A stretch of DNA of 64,000 nt from Bradyrhizobium sp. AUGA SZCCT0158 (GTDB lineage Bacteria > Pseudomonadota > Alphaproteobacteria > Rhizobiales > Xanthobacteraceae). Position numbers and translations under genes: made by a program. The notes below the pieces were generated by a model. The model saw nothing but the letters and a program-made list of their open reading frames with translations. It did no database searches and was not told where the DNA came from. The stretch is taken from positions 1 to 64,000 of the forward strand of contig NZ_JAFCME010000003.1 in NCBI RefSeq assembly GCF_018130065.1, written 5' to 3'. Below, in pieces: positions 34,909 through 44,360 of this stretch; within the stretch, counting starts at the first letter, position 1; each line of letters starts with the position of its first letter.

Positions 34909-36270
34909 GTGCAAATCCTTGAGCAATTGGGTTCCGGCGAGGGCCTGCCGACCGAGGCGATCCGTGCGGCGACCGCCGATCGATCAACCGTGGCGCCGCT
35001 GCTACTGGACGCCATCGACAGATGCGAACCGAAAGACGAAGTCGAGGAGAACGGCCTCTTCATCGCGTTCCATCTTCTTGGCCAGTGGCGGGAGAAATCA
35101 GCATATCGCACGATCGCGCGCTTTTTGCGCCGGCCGGACGTCGAATTGATTCTCGGCGATGCCACGACGGCGACCAGTCACAAGGTACTGGCAAGTGTTT
35201 TCGATGGCGATCCAGGTCCGATCTACGACATCATTCGAGATCCCAAGGCGGACGAGTTCGTGCGCTGGAGTGCCCTCGACGCCCTCGTGATACTGGTTTT
35301 TCGCGGCGAACTCGACCGGGCTGCGGTCGCCGATTTCTTGCGGTCGGCCTTCGACGATTTGCAGCCTCGGGATGTGTGTGCCGTATGGGACGGCTGGCAG
35401 GGCACGATCGCAGTGCTGGGGTTGGTCGAACTCGAGCCTCTGGTGCGCGAGATATTCCGGCTCGGCTTCAATGACCCTATGTTGAAGGATTTGAAGGATT
35501 TCGAGGATGATTTGAAGGAGGCCTGCGCCGGCGGCCCGCTTCAGCCGTGGCGGCGCAGGGAGTACGAGCCGTTCGGTGATGTCATCGAGGAATTATCGGG
35601 CTGGGAGATAGTCAATCCGGAGGAATATCAGGATCAGATCGCTGACGACCCGAGCCTCGATCCGTGGCCGGCGATGCCGGCGCACAACCCGTTCCGCAAT
35701 GTCGGCCGCAACGACCCCTGCCCCTGTGGCAGCGGCAAGAAATTCAAGAAGTGCTGTATCGACAAGGCGAGACTGCCGCAAGTCGCATCGCCGGGCGATC
35801 CTTTCGACATCGACGATCCCATCGACATAGACGAAGTGTATGAATTCGACGACGTCGAAGCCCGGATTCGGGACTACGACCCGCTGGTCGAGCCTGATCC
35901 AGGCGACTGGCTCGCGACCGACGAGCAACGACGTCTTGACATGATCGAGCACTACCACCGGCGCGCCGGTATTAAGGTGGAGCGCGCAGCAGCGCATGCG
36001 GCCATGCACGTGGTCGTCGAGAACCAGATCGCGGAAGGAGATCGATTGCCGGTCCGCCGCACCCTGCTGCGGCTGATGACCGAGGGACTCGATCGTCACG
36101 AGGCGATCCATGCGATCGCCTCAGTCCTTACCTTTCATATCACGGAGCAGTTGCGCGAAGCAGATGCGCAGGCTCGGCGGCCCGAGCAACAGTCCGACCG
36201 CGACGTCACGGGCCCTTATTTTTCCGAGCTTGAAAAGCTGACGGCCGAAAGCTGGCTGCGCTCCGGGTGA
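34909..36270 (+). CDS. DUF1186/SEC-C metal-binding domain protein
   Basis: A 453-residue cytosolic protein. Residues 1-240 are HEAT-like helices resembling DUF1186 (FIAFHLLGQWREKSAYRTIARFLRRP, VFDGDPGPIYDIIRDP). A SEC-C zinc motif follows at about 263-282 (GRNDPCPCGSGKKFKKCC), like that at the SecA C-terminus. Then come an acidic linker (about 295-340) and a C-terminal helical domain (YHRRAGIKVERAAAHAAMHVVVENQ), which resembles DUF1841-type sequences. Start is GTG. Its function is unknown; SEC-C domains bind zinc and often contact the ribosome or SecB. It is a monocistronic gene with 127 bp of spacer upstream. Confidence 0.82.
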   Translation: MQILEQLGSGEGLPTEAIRAATADRSTVAPLLLDAIDRCEPKDEVEENGLFIAFHLLGQWREKSAYRTIARFLRRPDVELILGDATTATSHKVLASVFDGDPGPIYDIIRDPKADEFVRWSALDALVILVFRGELDRAAVADFLRSAFDDLQPRDVCAVWDGWQGTIAVLGLVELEPLVREIFRLGFNDPMLKDLKDFEDDLKEACAGGPLQPWRRREYEPFGDVIEELSGWEIVNPEEYQDQIADDPSLDPWPAMPAHNPFRNVGRNDPCPCGSGKKFKKCCIDKARLPQVASPGDPFDIDDPIDIDEVYEFDDVEARIRDYDPLVEPDPGDWLATDEQRRLDMIEHYHRRAGIKVERAAAHAAMHVVVENQIAEGDRLPVRRTLLRLMTEGLDRHEAIHAIASVLTFHITEQLREADAQARRPEQQSDRDVTGPYFSELEKLTAESWLRSG

Positions 36271-36295
36271 TATTCCTAGCCGACGCTATACCTTG

Positions 36296-37096
36296 TCACG
36301 TCTCGATCCCGCGGTCGAAATCGTCTTCGAAGCGCAAATGCTTGACGCTGCGGCCGCGGCGGCGCACCAGCTTCAGCGCTTCGATCCCGATCCGGATGTG
36401 GATCTCGACATAGTTCTCGGTCACTGTCCGGTCCGATGCTTCGGTCTTCACACCTTCGGGTATCATTGGCTGATCGGACACCAGAAGCAGCGCGCCGGTC
36501 GAAATATGGTTGGCGAATCCTGCCGCGAAGATCGTCGCCGTCTCCATATCGATCGCCATGCTTCGCGTCCGGCGCAAGATTTCCTTGAAGCGGTCATCGT
36601 GTTCCCAGACGCGGCGATTGGTCGTGTACACGGTGCCGGTCCAATAGTCGCGACCGAGATCGCGGATCATCGTCGACACCGCGCGCTGCAACTCGAACGC
36701 GGGCAGCGCGGGGACCTCCGGCGGCAAATAATCATTCGACGTCCCCTCGCCCCGGATCGCCGCGATCGGCAGAATCAAATCGCCAATCTGATTTTTGCGC
36801 TTCAGCCCGCCGCACTTGCCGAGAAACAACACGGCCTTCGGCGCGATGGCGCTGAGCAGATCCATCACGGTCGCGGCGTTCGGGCTTCCCATGCCGAAGT
36901 TGATCAGCGTGATGCCGTCGGCCGTCGCGTTGGGCATCGGTCGATCGATGCCGTTGACCAGAACGCCGTTCCCAGCGGCGAACCATTCGACGTAATTGTC
37001 GAAATTGGTCAGGAGAACATAGTCTCCGAATTCGGAAAGCTGTGTGCCGGTGTAACGCGGCAGCCAGTTCTCCACGATGTCCTTTTTGTCTCGCAT
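36296..37096 (-). CDS. amn: AMP nucleosidase
   Basis: A 266-residue phosphorylase/nucleosidase-superfamily enzyme that hydrolyses AMP to adenine and ribose 5-phosphate. Motifs: LINFGMGSPNAATVMDLL, FLGKCGGLKRKNQIGDLILPIAAIRGEGTSNDY, MAIDMETATIFAAGF (the catalytic Glu region) and LLLVSDQPM. It lacks the N-terminal regulatory domain of the long E. coli Amn (484 residues), so it is the short alphaproteobacterial form. The ATG at 37096 is chosen; a GTG at 37111 would add five residues. It is convergent with the SEC-C gene. Confidence 0.88.
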   Translation of the reverse strand: MRDKKDIVENWLPRYTGTQLSEFGDYVLLTNFDNYVEWFAAGNGVLVNGIDRPMPNATADGITLINFGMGSPNAATVMDLLSAIAPKAVLFLGKCGGLKRKNQIGDLILPIAAIRGEGTSNDYLPPEVPALPAFELQRAVSTMIRDLGRDYWTGTVYTTNRRVWEHDDRFKEILRRTRSMAIDMETATIFAAGFANHISTGALLLVSDQPMIPEGVKTEASDRTVTENYVEIHIRIGIEALKLVRRRGRSVKHLRFEDDFDRGIET

Positions 37097-37194
37097 TGCC
37101 TTTCGACTCACCTCGCGGCGCCCAGCAAGGCCAAGACTATCACGCCGACAAGGACTGTGCCGTCGCCTTCGGCATCAAATTACGAGGTAGCCAT

Positions 37195-38427
37195 TCAAAT
37201 CACGAAGAAACCATGGCTGGCGTCGCGCCGGAGCTGGTCGACCAGGCCATATTCCCAATCGAGATAGGCCTGCATTGCAGCGGTCGAGGCATCGGTGCCC
37301 TCATAGGGACGCCGGTAGCGGTGCGACGGATCGGGCCTTGGCAGGACCACCGGCGGGCCGACTTCGAGCGCGCCGTCATAGCCGCCATCGAGCACATAAG
37401 TTTCCCATCCCATCTGCGCGAGCCAGGACGCGGTCATGTCGGCGCGGACGCCGAGATTGTCGGACAGAAGCATCCGCGCGCCGCGCACCGGCGCGGCCAT
37501 GTCGATCTCCTGCACCAGCTGCCCACCGGCGTAATGGCGGAAGCCCGGGAGGTGACCGGCGGCATATTCCTCGGCATCGCGGACGTCGAAGCGATAGAGG
37601 GTGCGGCTGGTCTGTGCCGCCATCGCCCGCGCCTCTTCCGGGCCGACACGGCGGACGCCGGCGCGATAGGCGACATCGCGCGCATTGGCTTTTGCATTCT
37701 CGGAAGCGCCGATCGCACCACGACGGCCAGAGCCGTGCTCCAGATCCTGCTTTGCCAATGTCCAGCCGATGGTGCCGTTGCGCAGCGCCACCACTTTATT
37801 GGCGACGCCGGCATTGATCAGCGACTGCGTGCCGATGATCGAGCGGGTGCGGCCGGCGCAATTGACGACGATGGTGGTTTCGGGATCCGGCGCCGCCTCG
37901 CCGGCACGCAGCACCAGTTCGCCACCGGGCACGCTGATCGAGCCCGGGATATTCATGGTCGCGTATTCATCGAAGCGGCGAACGTCGAGAATCCTGATAT
38001 TGGCCTTGCGCGCAATCAAGGCGGCGACTTCTTCCGCCCCAAGCGACGGCGTGTGGCGGCGATGCTCCACCAGTTCCCCAAACGCCTTGGCGTAGGAATT
38101 GACGTCCTGGAACAGCTCATAGCCCGCCGCCTGCCAGCCCTGCAGCCCGCCTTCGAGCGCGCGGACGTTGGTGTATCCCAGCGCTTTGAACCGATCGATC
38201 GCCTGCGGGACGAGGCCTTCGCCCGCGTCGTACACCACGATCGGCACGTCCTTGCGCGGCAGCCGCGTCTCGGCTTCGAGCGCGATGCGGCCGGCCGCCA
38301 TGTTGGCGGCAAACAGCGGATGGCCGGTGGCGAAAGCCGCCTCATGCCGCAGATCGAGCAACGCGATTTCATCGCGCAGCAGAAGCGCGGTGCGTATTTG
38401 CGAGGGTGTGACGGTGGGTGGGGTCAT
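37195..38427 (-). CDS. triple rhodanese-domain protein with a single catalytic cysteine
   Basis: A 410-residue protein of three rhodanese-like domains (about 1-115, 125-225 and 260-370) plus a C-terminal helix region. Only the middle domain has the catalytic loop with cysteine (VVNCAGRTRS, Cys190). The equivalent position is Asp67 in the first domain (VVYDAGEG) and Asp323 in the third (LLSDNLGVR), so these two are inactive scaffolds or binding domains. Such proteins transfer sulfane sulfur or act as sulfurtransferases in cysteine or thiosulfate metabolism. No signal peptide, so it is cytosolic. It is a single gene 98 bp from amn. Confidence 0.88.
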   Translation of the reverse strand: MTPPTVTPSQIRTALLLRDEIALLDLRHEAAFATGHPLFAANMAAGRIALEAETRLPRKDVPIVVYDAGEGLVPQAIDRFKALGYTNVRALEGGLQGWQAAGYELFQDVNSYAKAFGELVEHRRHTPSLGAEEVAALIARKANIRILDVRRFDEYATMNIPGSISVPGGELVLRAGEAAPDPETTIVVNCAGRTRSIIGTQSLINAGVANKVVALRNGTIGWTLAKQDLEHGSGRRGAIGASENAKANARDVAYRAGVRRVGPEEARAMAAQTSRTLYRFDVRDAEEYAAGHLPGFRHYAGGQLVQEIDMAAPVRGARMLLSDNLGVRADMTASWLAQMGWETYVLDGGYDGALEVGPPVVLPRPDPSHRYRRPYEGTDASTAAMQAYLDWEYGLVDQLRRDASHGFFVI

Positions 38428-38528
38428 GGCGCGGCGGGTCTGGAGGTGGCGTTGCTGCCGTCATCGCACAACGCCGCGAATAATTCACCAGCAAATAACG
38501 ACGCGCCACCCTTCGGCACATTGCATAT

Positions 38529-39620
38529 CTAGAGATACACTTCGTCGATATTGACGGACGATTCGACGCCGAGCTTGACGAAATGGCTCGTCAGCCAGTC
38601 GTTCGCGCATTTCCGGCCCTGGTCGCGAAGGAAAACCAGAAAATCCCAATCGGCGTTGTATTTGCTGGTCGGGCTGAGCGCCCCCATGAATTCATCATCG
38701 GCGACGCTATGGATGAAGATCTGCCGGACGTCTCCGCCGACGATGTGGTTTTGCTTGACCAGCCTGGTAATGAAGCTCACCGCCCGCATCTCCCGCATCA
38801 GCGATGAATTGAAACTGATCTCATTGATGCGGTTCAGGATGTCGACTGCCGCATGCGGCAATTCCTTGCGGAACAGCGGATTGATATGAACGATGACAAT
38901 ATCGGAGCTCTTGCAGTTGTAGATGAGTGGGAACAGCGCCGGATTTCCCATGTAGCCGCCGTCCCAATAGGCCTCACCGTCGATCTCGACGGCGTGAAAC
39001 ATGGTCGGAACACATGCCGAAGCCATCACGGCCGAAGCGGAAATTTCAGCCCCCGAAAAGATCTTCACCTTGCCGGTACGAACGTTGGTCGCAGACAGGA
39101 ACAGCTTGACCGGACAGTCGGCGCGCTTCAGCACCTCGAAATCGATCGATTGCTCGACCACTTCACGCAACGGATTATAGTCCGACGGGTTGAACTCATA
39201 GGGCGACAGCACGCGCGTCACGAAGCCGAGCAGCGAGAAGACCGGCGACCAGGTCAGCTTGTGGTTCCCCAGCAGCCGGTCGATCGGGCTTGGTTGCAAC
39301 GGCCCCAAACTCGCCGCGTCGCTGACACGCTTCCAGTAATCGGTCAGCGCCTTGCGCGCCCCTTCGCGCCCGCCGACGGAAAGCCCGTAGGCAAAGACCG
39401 CAGCATTCATCGCGCCGGCGCTCGTCGCGCTCAATCCCTCGAAGGCAACGTCCTTTTCGTCGAGCAGCCGGTCGAGCACGCCCCAGGTAAAAGCGCCATG
39501 GGCACCGCCACCCTGTAGCGCCAGATTGATCGTCCTCACCTGGTTGGAGCGGGCCGGCCCGTCGCCGGCATTCCCTGCCTCAGGCGTTGCCGCCGAAAAG
39601 CGCCCCGAAGCCGCGTCCAT
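38529..39620 (-). CDS. patatin-like phospholipase
   Basis: A 363-residue member of the bacterial patatin family, lipid acyl hydrolases with a Ser-Asp dyad. The oxyanion loop is GGGAHG (37-42). The nucleophile elbow reads ATSAG (Ser67) rather than the usual GTSAG/GxSxG, keeping the nucleophile but with Ala at the first Gly. The Asp is in DGGYMGNP. Residues 1-28 form a Ser/Ala/Gly-rich low-complexity tail without a signal peptide. TGGAG lies 8 nt before the ATG. Substrate is likely a phospholipid or polyhydroxyalkanoate-type ester; PHB-granule patatins are one alternative. Confidence 0.9.
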   Translation of the reverse strand: MDAASGRFSAATPEAGNAGDGPARSNQVRTINLALQGGGAHGAFTWGVLDRLLDEKDVAFEGLSATSAGAMNAAVFAYGLSVGGREGARKALTDYWKRVSDAASLGPLQPSPIDRLLGNHKLTWSPVFSLLGFVTRVLSPYEFNPSDYNPLREVVEQSIDFEVLKRADCPVKLFLSATNVRTGKVKIFSGAEISASAVMASACVPTMFHAVEIDGEAYWDGGYMGNPALFPLIYNCKSSDIVIVHINPLFRKELPHAAVDILNRINEISFNSSLMREMRAVSFITRLVKQNHIVGGDVRQIFIHSVADDEFMGALSPTSKYNADWDFLVFLRDQGRKCANDWLTSHFVKLGVESSVNIDEVYL

Positions 39621-39738
39621 CGCAGAACTCCAGTTTCAATGGTGTCGCAAGCAGTCAGGAAGAAATGTGGCTCCCGAGCACAAGATCCGCAAGCAGACCC
39701 TGGTCAATAGATATACCGAGGAAAGGCGCCATGGCACA

Positions 39739-40983
39739 TCAGATGTAACGGCTCGGCGCAAAAGCTGTGACGTCATACGATGGCGGTGTTCCCTTGATCA
39801 TGGCGGCGATCGCGGCGCCGGTCGCAGGGCCCGTGGTGAAGCCGATGTGCTGGTTGCCGAACGCCAGCCACAGGCCGGCATGCCGCGGCGCGGGGCCGAT
39901 CATCGGCAGGCTGTCGGGCAGCGTCGGCCGCGCGCCGCGCCAGGTATCGCCGACCTGCTCGCCGAACTCGACCACCTCGCGCGCCAGCGGCTCCACCGCA
40001 TCGATCTGGGCGTAGGACGAAGGCGCATCATGGTCGGTGAGTTCGACGCCGGAGGTGACGCGAATGCCCTGCTCCATCGGCGTCATCAGGAAACTGCCGT
40101 CGGCGTCATGGATCGGACGCCGCAATGTGCGCGCCGGGTTCGGCTTGAACTCACGATGGTAACCGCGTTCGAACGCCAGCGGCACGCGATAGCCGAGGGG
40201 CCGCAGCATTTCCGCCGACCACGGTCCGAGCGCGACCACGACATGGCGCGCGGAAAGCGCGCCATCGGCGAGCACCACGCGCCAGCCCTCGCCGTCAGGC
40301 ATGATCGCCCTGATCTCCGACTGCCGGATCTCGCCGCCTGCGCCCGCGAGCATTTTGGCATAGGCCTTCACCACCGCGCCCGGCGAATCGACCGAAGCGG
40401 TCTGCGAATGCAGCAGCCCGACCTTGTAAACGGGCATGATCTCGGGCTCGAGCGCGGAAATCGCCTGGCGGTCAAGCAACTGGCTTTCGATACCAAATTC
40501 GCTCAGCAAGGCCTGTTCCCGCTTCGCCGCATCGATCGCGTCGCCGCGCCACGCCTTCAGCCAGCCGGTCTCGCGGATGCGGTGTCCCGCGCCCGCTTTC
40601 ACGATCCAGTCCCGATGCAGTTGTAGCGATGCGCCGATCAGCCCGTGCAGGGCCGTCGCCCGCGGTCTGGTTCGAGACGGGATCGCATTGGCCAGAAACT
40701 GGAGCACCCATTCCGCGTTGCGAATCGACCAGCCGATATTCCAGCGCAGCGCCGCATTCCTGTTGGTCAGATATTTCGGCAGCGCGCTCCACAGCGACGG
40801 ATTGTTCAGCGGCGATATCGAGCCGCTGGAGAGAATGCCGGCATTGCCGTAGGAGGTCTCGCTGCCGGGCTCACGCCGGTCGACGAGCACGACCGACAAC
40901 CCCTGCTGCCGTGCGGCATAGGCCGCCGACACACCGACGATGCCCGCGCCGAGCACGATCACGTCCACTTTCTTGTCCGACAT
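39739..40983 (-). CDS. FAD-dependent D-amino-acid dehydrogenase-like oxidoreductase
   Basis: A 414-residue DAO-superfamily flavoenzyme. The Rossmann motif VIVLGAGIVGVSAAYAARQQG (first residues) is followed by VDRREPGSETSYGNAGILSSGSISPL, where the GNAGILS segment is typical of DadA-like D-amino-acid dehydrogenases. Late motifs include GARPTLPDSLPMIGPAPRHAGLWLAFGNQHIGFTTGPATG, given in part, which closes the FAD site. It oxidises an amino acid or similar amine, passing electrons to the respiratory chain. The precise substrate (D-amino acid, or hydroxyproline type) is not determinable. It is 92 bp from the isochorismatase-like gene on the same strand. Confidence 0.88.
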   Translation of the reverse strand: MSDKKVDVIVLGAGIVGVSAAYAARQQGLSVVLVDRREPGSETSYGNAGILSSGSISPLNNPSLWSALPKYLTNRNAALRWNIGWSIRNAEWVLQFLANAIPSRTRPRATALHGLIGASLQLHRDWIVKAGAGHRIRETGWLKAWRGDAIDAAKREQALLSEFGIESQLLDRQAISALEPEIMPVYKVGLLHSQTASVDSPGAVVKAYAKMLAGAGGEIRQSEIRAIMPDGEGWRVVLADGALSARHVVVALGPWSAEMLRPLGYRVPLAFERGYHREFKPNPARTLRRPIHDADGSFLMTPMEQGIRVTSGVELTDHDAPSSYAQIDAVEPLAREVVEFGEQVGDTWRGARPTLPDSLPMIGPAPRHAGLWLAFGNQHIGFTTGPATGAAIAAMIKGTPPSYDVTAFAPSRYI

Positions 40984-41074
40984 CTATTTCACCACCAGGG
41001 AATTTCGCATTCGCACCATCAGCGTCAGCCTGCCGCCGGGTGGCAACAGCGCGCCACGCGGGGACGACTGCACG

Positions 41075-41677
41075 TCAAGACACGGCTTCCTCCGGGAGAT
41101 CGGAAGGAAATTCGCCGAATGCCGCGACCATCTTTTCGGCATGTGGCGCACCTGCCACGGCCTCGATCAGTTCAAAGAACAGCGTCTTGTAGGACAGGAT
41201 GATCACTCCCTCGGACCTCAGCCTCACCAACGCAGTATCGACATTACGCGCCGACGAGAACAGCAGTTCCTCGACCGCGAAAACCTCGAAACCCATTTCG
41301 AGAAGGCCGAGGCAGGATTGCAGGACGCACACATCGGTCTCGCAACCCGCAACGACGATTTGCGTCTTCTTCAGCCGTTTCAGATGGGCCCGGATCGGCT
41401 TCTCCTTGGTGAGGTCGAAGAAATCCTTCTCGAAAACCTTTGCGGCGCTGCCGAGCGGCGCCTTGATATCCTGCGGCACCGCGCCCTTGCGGTGGACTGG
41501 TCGCTCGAGTGTGACGACCGTCGGAATACGCATATACGCAAGAAGGCGCGCGAAGTTGCGCATGTTTTTGCGCAGGCGAGAGCGGTTGCGCGGCTCGAGC
41601 TGCGCCAAAAAGAAATCCTGATAGTCGATGATTGCGCCGCAACACCGATCGGCGTGGACGCGCTTAGGGGCTGACAT
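41075..41677 (-). CDS. isochorismatase-like cysteine hydrolase
   Basis: A 200-residue member of the isochorismatase fold. The catalytic triad candidates are Asp in IIDYQDFF (near residue 18), a Lys in the FEKDFFDLTKEKP region, and the nucleophilic Cys in AGCETDVCVLQS (near 117). The family includes nicotinamidases, ureidoacrylate and N-carbamoylsarcosine amidases. The specificity cannot be assigned from sequence. It lies upstream of the D-amino-acid dehydrogenase-like gene, possibly co-transcribed, and divergent from a secreted alpha/beta hydrolase. Confidence 0.87.
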   Translation of the reverse strand: MSAPKRVHADRCCGAIIDYQDFFLAQLEPRNRSRLRKNMRNFARLLAYMRIPTVVTLERPVHRKGAVPQDIKAPLGSAAKVFEKDFFDLTKEKPIRAHLKRLKKTQIVVAGCETDVCVLQSCLGLLEMGFEVFAVEELLFSSARNVDTALVRLRSEGVIILSYKTLFFELIEAVAGAPHAEKMVAAFGEFPSDLPEEAVS

Positions 41678-41925
41678 GCCGCGACGATAGTTCGTCCGCC
41701 GCCGTTTGGCCAGAGACGGGGCTGCGTGAATGCCGCAGTCGGGCGATCGCGCTCGCGCATGACGCGACCCATCCGTAGGCGCAGCTCCATGCCGGCTAGG
41801 TGAGATAGATCACGGTTCTATGTGGCATGAGTGGGGTTGATCATTCGGCGACACGATCGGCACGGGCCGAATGTGTGACTGCATTTTCAGGTCACACTGC
41901 ACAATATGCCTGCGGAGGATCGACG

Positions 41926-43092
41926 ATGAAGTTCATTTCAACGATCGCGGCGGCGATGGCGCTGATCACGACCATGGCGGCTTCTACACCCGGCCTGACG
42001 CTAGCCGGGCCTGCCTCGCCATCGGACCACCCGGCCCTGCTCGAAGAAATCACCTTCCTCGATATTCGCGCGCCGGGTGGAAACTACCGGCTGGAAGCCT
42101 TGATCGTACGGCTGGCCGCCGCGAAGGGACGGCTGCCGGTGGCTTTGCTCACGCATGGCAAGCCTCGGCTGCCGTCCGAACTCGTGAACATGCGCGCCCC
42201 GTTGATGGCGCCGCAAGCCCGCGACCTCGCCTATCGCGGCTATCTCGCTGTCGCCGTGGTGCGGCGAGGTTACGGGGTGTCGGGCGGGACGACGGGCCAA
42301 CCCACCAATGCGGCCTATGCCAGATGCAATGATGCCGACCTGCGCCGCTATTTCTCGGTGGAGGCCGATGATCTCGAGCGCGCGCTGCGCGTCGTGGCCG
42401 GACGCGGCGATGCCGATGCCACGCAGGTGATCGCGATCGGCGGCTCCGTGGGAGGCGGCGCCGCGCTCGCGCTTGCGGCTCGCAATACCCCGGGGCTGAA
42501 GGCGGTCGTGAATCTCGCCGGCGCCATGCGGCTCACCGACGCCCAGGGGCAGCTCGCCTGTCCGCAGGATATGCCGATCGCGGCGCTGGCGTCGTTCGGC
42601 AGCCAGACAAGGACGCCGACGCTGTGGGTCTATTCGGAGAACGACGGCAATTTCGGGCCCGACGCCGCACGCAAGGTGCATGCGGCCTATGTTGCACAAG
42701 GCGGCGTCGCCACCTTGAAAATCGCTCCGTCGCTGCAACCGGCCGACGGTCACAACATCTTTGAACTTCCGGCAGGGCGGCAGCATTGGCTGGCGGCGCT
42801 CGATCCCTTCCTGCGCGCGCAGAACCTGCCGACCTGGAGTGCGCAACAGCTCGATGCCTTGATGCGGAAATATAATATGCCGGCGACCCGCCGACCCTGG
42901 CTCGAGGAATACTTCTCGCTCTACACCCCAAAAGTGCTGGTCCGCGCGCCGAATGGCGTCCCAAGCTATTCCGCAAGCACCGGCGGGCTTGAACCCGCGC
43001 AGAGATCCGCTTTGGATAGCTGCGAGAAGGCGGCCAAGATGGCCTGCAATCCGGCCATGAAGAATTTCGATATCGTGGCGACGCCGAACTGA
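41926..43092 (+). CDS. secreted alpha/beta hydrolase (dienelactone hydrolase-like)
   Basis: A 388-residue exported protein: a clear signal peptide (MKFISTIAAAMALITTMAAS, cleavage near residue 28), then an alpha/beta hydrolase. The nucleophile elbow is IGGSVGGGAALALA. The acid residue is probably in YSENDGNFGP, and the His in ADGHNIFELPAG. The C-terminal 100 residues form an extra domain ending in a Cys-containing stretch (SCEKAAKMACNP). GGAGGA lies 6-7 nt before the ATG at 41926; the upstream open frame from 41827 is not a signal peptide. Ester or lactone hydrolysis in the periplasm is likely. Confidence 0.88.
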   Translation: MKFISTIAAAMALITTMAASTPGLTLAGPASPSDHPALLEEITFLDIRAPGGNYRLEALIVRLAAAKGRLPVALLTHGKPRLPSELVNMRAPLMAPQARDLAYRGYLAVAVVRRGYGVSGGTTGQPTNAAYARCNDADLRRYFSVEADDLERALRVVAGRGDADATQVIAIGGSVGGGAALALAARNTPGLKAVVNLAGAMRLTDAQGQLACPQDMPIAALASFGSQTRTPTLWVYSENDGNFGPDAARKVHAAYVAQGGVATLKIAPSLQPADGHNIFELPAGRQHWLAALDPFLRAQNLPTWSAQQLDALMRKYNMPATRRPWLEEYFSLYTPKVLVRAPNGVPSYSASTGGLEPAQRSALDSCEKAAKMACNPAMKNFDIVATPN

Positions 43093-43204
43093 AGGGCGCG
43101 GCCGTCGCGGCATCAACATCACCGCAGGAGCTTGCGGCGCGCTGCGCATGTAACGTCACGCGCAACGATCACGTCTTTCTGCGCGCCGCTGCAATCGGCC
43201 GCGA

Positions 43205-43648
43205 TCAGAGATCGGTTCGTTCCTCGGAGATATCGCGCCGTTTTTCCATGTTGAAGCGCCCGGCATAAATGGGTCTGCCGCCGGTGGTTGGTCCCGGATA
43301 TTGAACGATCAGGATATCGCCGCCCGTCGCCGTCTCGAACTTGCCTTCGAAATGCGGATCGGGATGAAAGATCATCGTGCCGGCAGTGTAGATGACGTCG
43401 TCGATCCTGAATTCGCCCGACAGGATGTACCAGACCTGCGCGAAATCGTGATTGTGAATCGGATGATGGGCGCCAGGCTCTAACCGTAAAATTCCGGCGT
43501 TTGGTTCGGTCGGCCGTTCCGGCCGCGGGTGAAACAGCATCTTGCCGGTTTCGCCCGGCCAACGGATGGTCTCCCACTCGAAATCGTTGATGTGCTTGGC
43601 CTCGTACGGCAAATGCTTGCCGCCGGCTGCATTGGACGCTGGTTGCAT
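43205..43648 (-). CDS. cupin-domain protein, partner of the XRE-cupin regulator
   Basis: A 147-residue single-domain cupin. The metal-binding pattern is LEPGAHHPIHNHDFAQVWYILSGEF (His ligands near 67-72, Glu in the loop) and GTMIFHPDPHFEGKFETATGGDI. The ATG at 43648 has GGGAG 7 nt upstream, 2 bp after the regulator's stop, so it is translationally coupled to it. Cupins of this kind are dioxygenases, isomerases or sugar/organic acid binding proteins; no specific function is visible. The longer open frame to 43732 would overlap the regulator with no support. Confidence 0.82.
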   Translation of the reverse strand: MQPASNAAGGKHLPYEAKHINDFEWETIRWPGETGKMLFHPRPERPTEPNAGILRLEPGAHHPIHNHDFAQVWYILSGEFRIDDVIYTAGTMIFHPDPHFEGKFETATGGDILIVQYPGPTTGGRPIYAGRFNMEKRRDISEERTDL

Positions 43649-43650
43649 CG

Positions 43651-44346
43651 TCATTCTCCCTGGCTGATTTTGCTTTTGCTGGTTTTCCGCGTGCTGGATC
43701 TCGTCGGGGCCGCGGCACCGGCCACGCGCCACCAGTCGAAATGTTCGGAGGATTTGGCGTGCGAGGATTTGGCGACCACCATCAATATCCGCGCTTCATC
43801 GTCGCCGATATTGTCGGCGCGGTGCGGCAGTTCGGAATTGAGGAAGATGCCTTCGCCCGCCGCAAGCTCAAAGATTTCCGCGCCGACATGAAAGCGGATG
43901 CGGCCGGAGAGCACGTAGCAATATTCCTGCCCCGGATGCGACACCATCAGATCCATCCGGTTCTTGCGCGGGAACGATAGATGAAAGACCTCGAGGTCAT
44001 CGTTCGGCATGCCGCCGGCAAACAGCCGCCAGCGATAGCCGGTGCTCGGAATGCTCTGGTCTTCGCCGCCGTCGCCGTGGCGATGCACGGTGATATCGCT
44101 GCGAAGCCGGTCCGGCGGATCGGCGAACAGTTCACTGACGCCGATGTCGAGCGCCTCTGCAATCTGGATCAGGTTGGCGACGGAGCTTGAGACCTGGCCC
44201 CGTTCTAAACGCGACACGAACGCATCCGAGAGCCCGGTGGCGTCGGCCAATTGCTTCAGTTTCATGCCGCGCCCCTCGCGCAACGCGCGGATGCGGCCGC
44301 CCAGCCTCACCAAGGCTTCGTCCTGGATTTTCATGGTATGGAGCAT
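43651..44346 (-). CDS. XRE-family transcriptional regulator with C-terminal cupin sensor domain
   Basis: About 231 residues: an HTH_3 domain (about 13-70, GRIRALREGRGMKLKQLADATGLSDAFVSRLERGQ), then a cupin_2 domain (about 115-200; SHPGQEYCYVLSGRIRFHVGAEIFELAAGEGIFLNSELPHRADN, given in part). It ends in a basic tail rich in Ser, Thr and Lys. Members such as PuuR and the sugar/amine-sensing XRE-cupins repress metabolism genes until a ligand binds the cupin. Start is uncertain: ATG 44346 and 44334 are both possible. Two palindromes lie directly upstream, so autoregulation is likely. It is followed by the cupin gene. Confidence 0.88.
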   Translation of the reverse strand: MLHTMKIQDEALVRLGGRIRALREGRGMKLKQLADATGLSDAFVSRLERGQVSSSVANLIQIAEALDIGVSELFADPPDRLRSDITVHRHGDGGEDQSIPSTGYRWRLFAGGMPNDDLEVFHLSFPRKNRMDLMVSHPGQEYCYVLSGRIRFHVGAEIFELAAGEGIFLNSELPHRADNIGDDEARILMVVAKSSHAKSSEHFDWWRVAGAAAPTRSSTRKTSKSKISQGE

Positions 44347-44360
44347 TTCCTGTATTTGCC

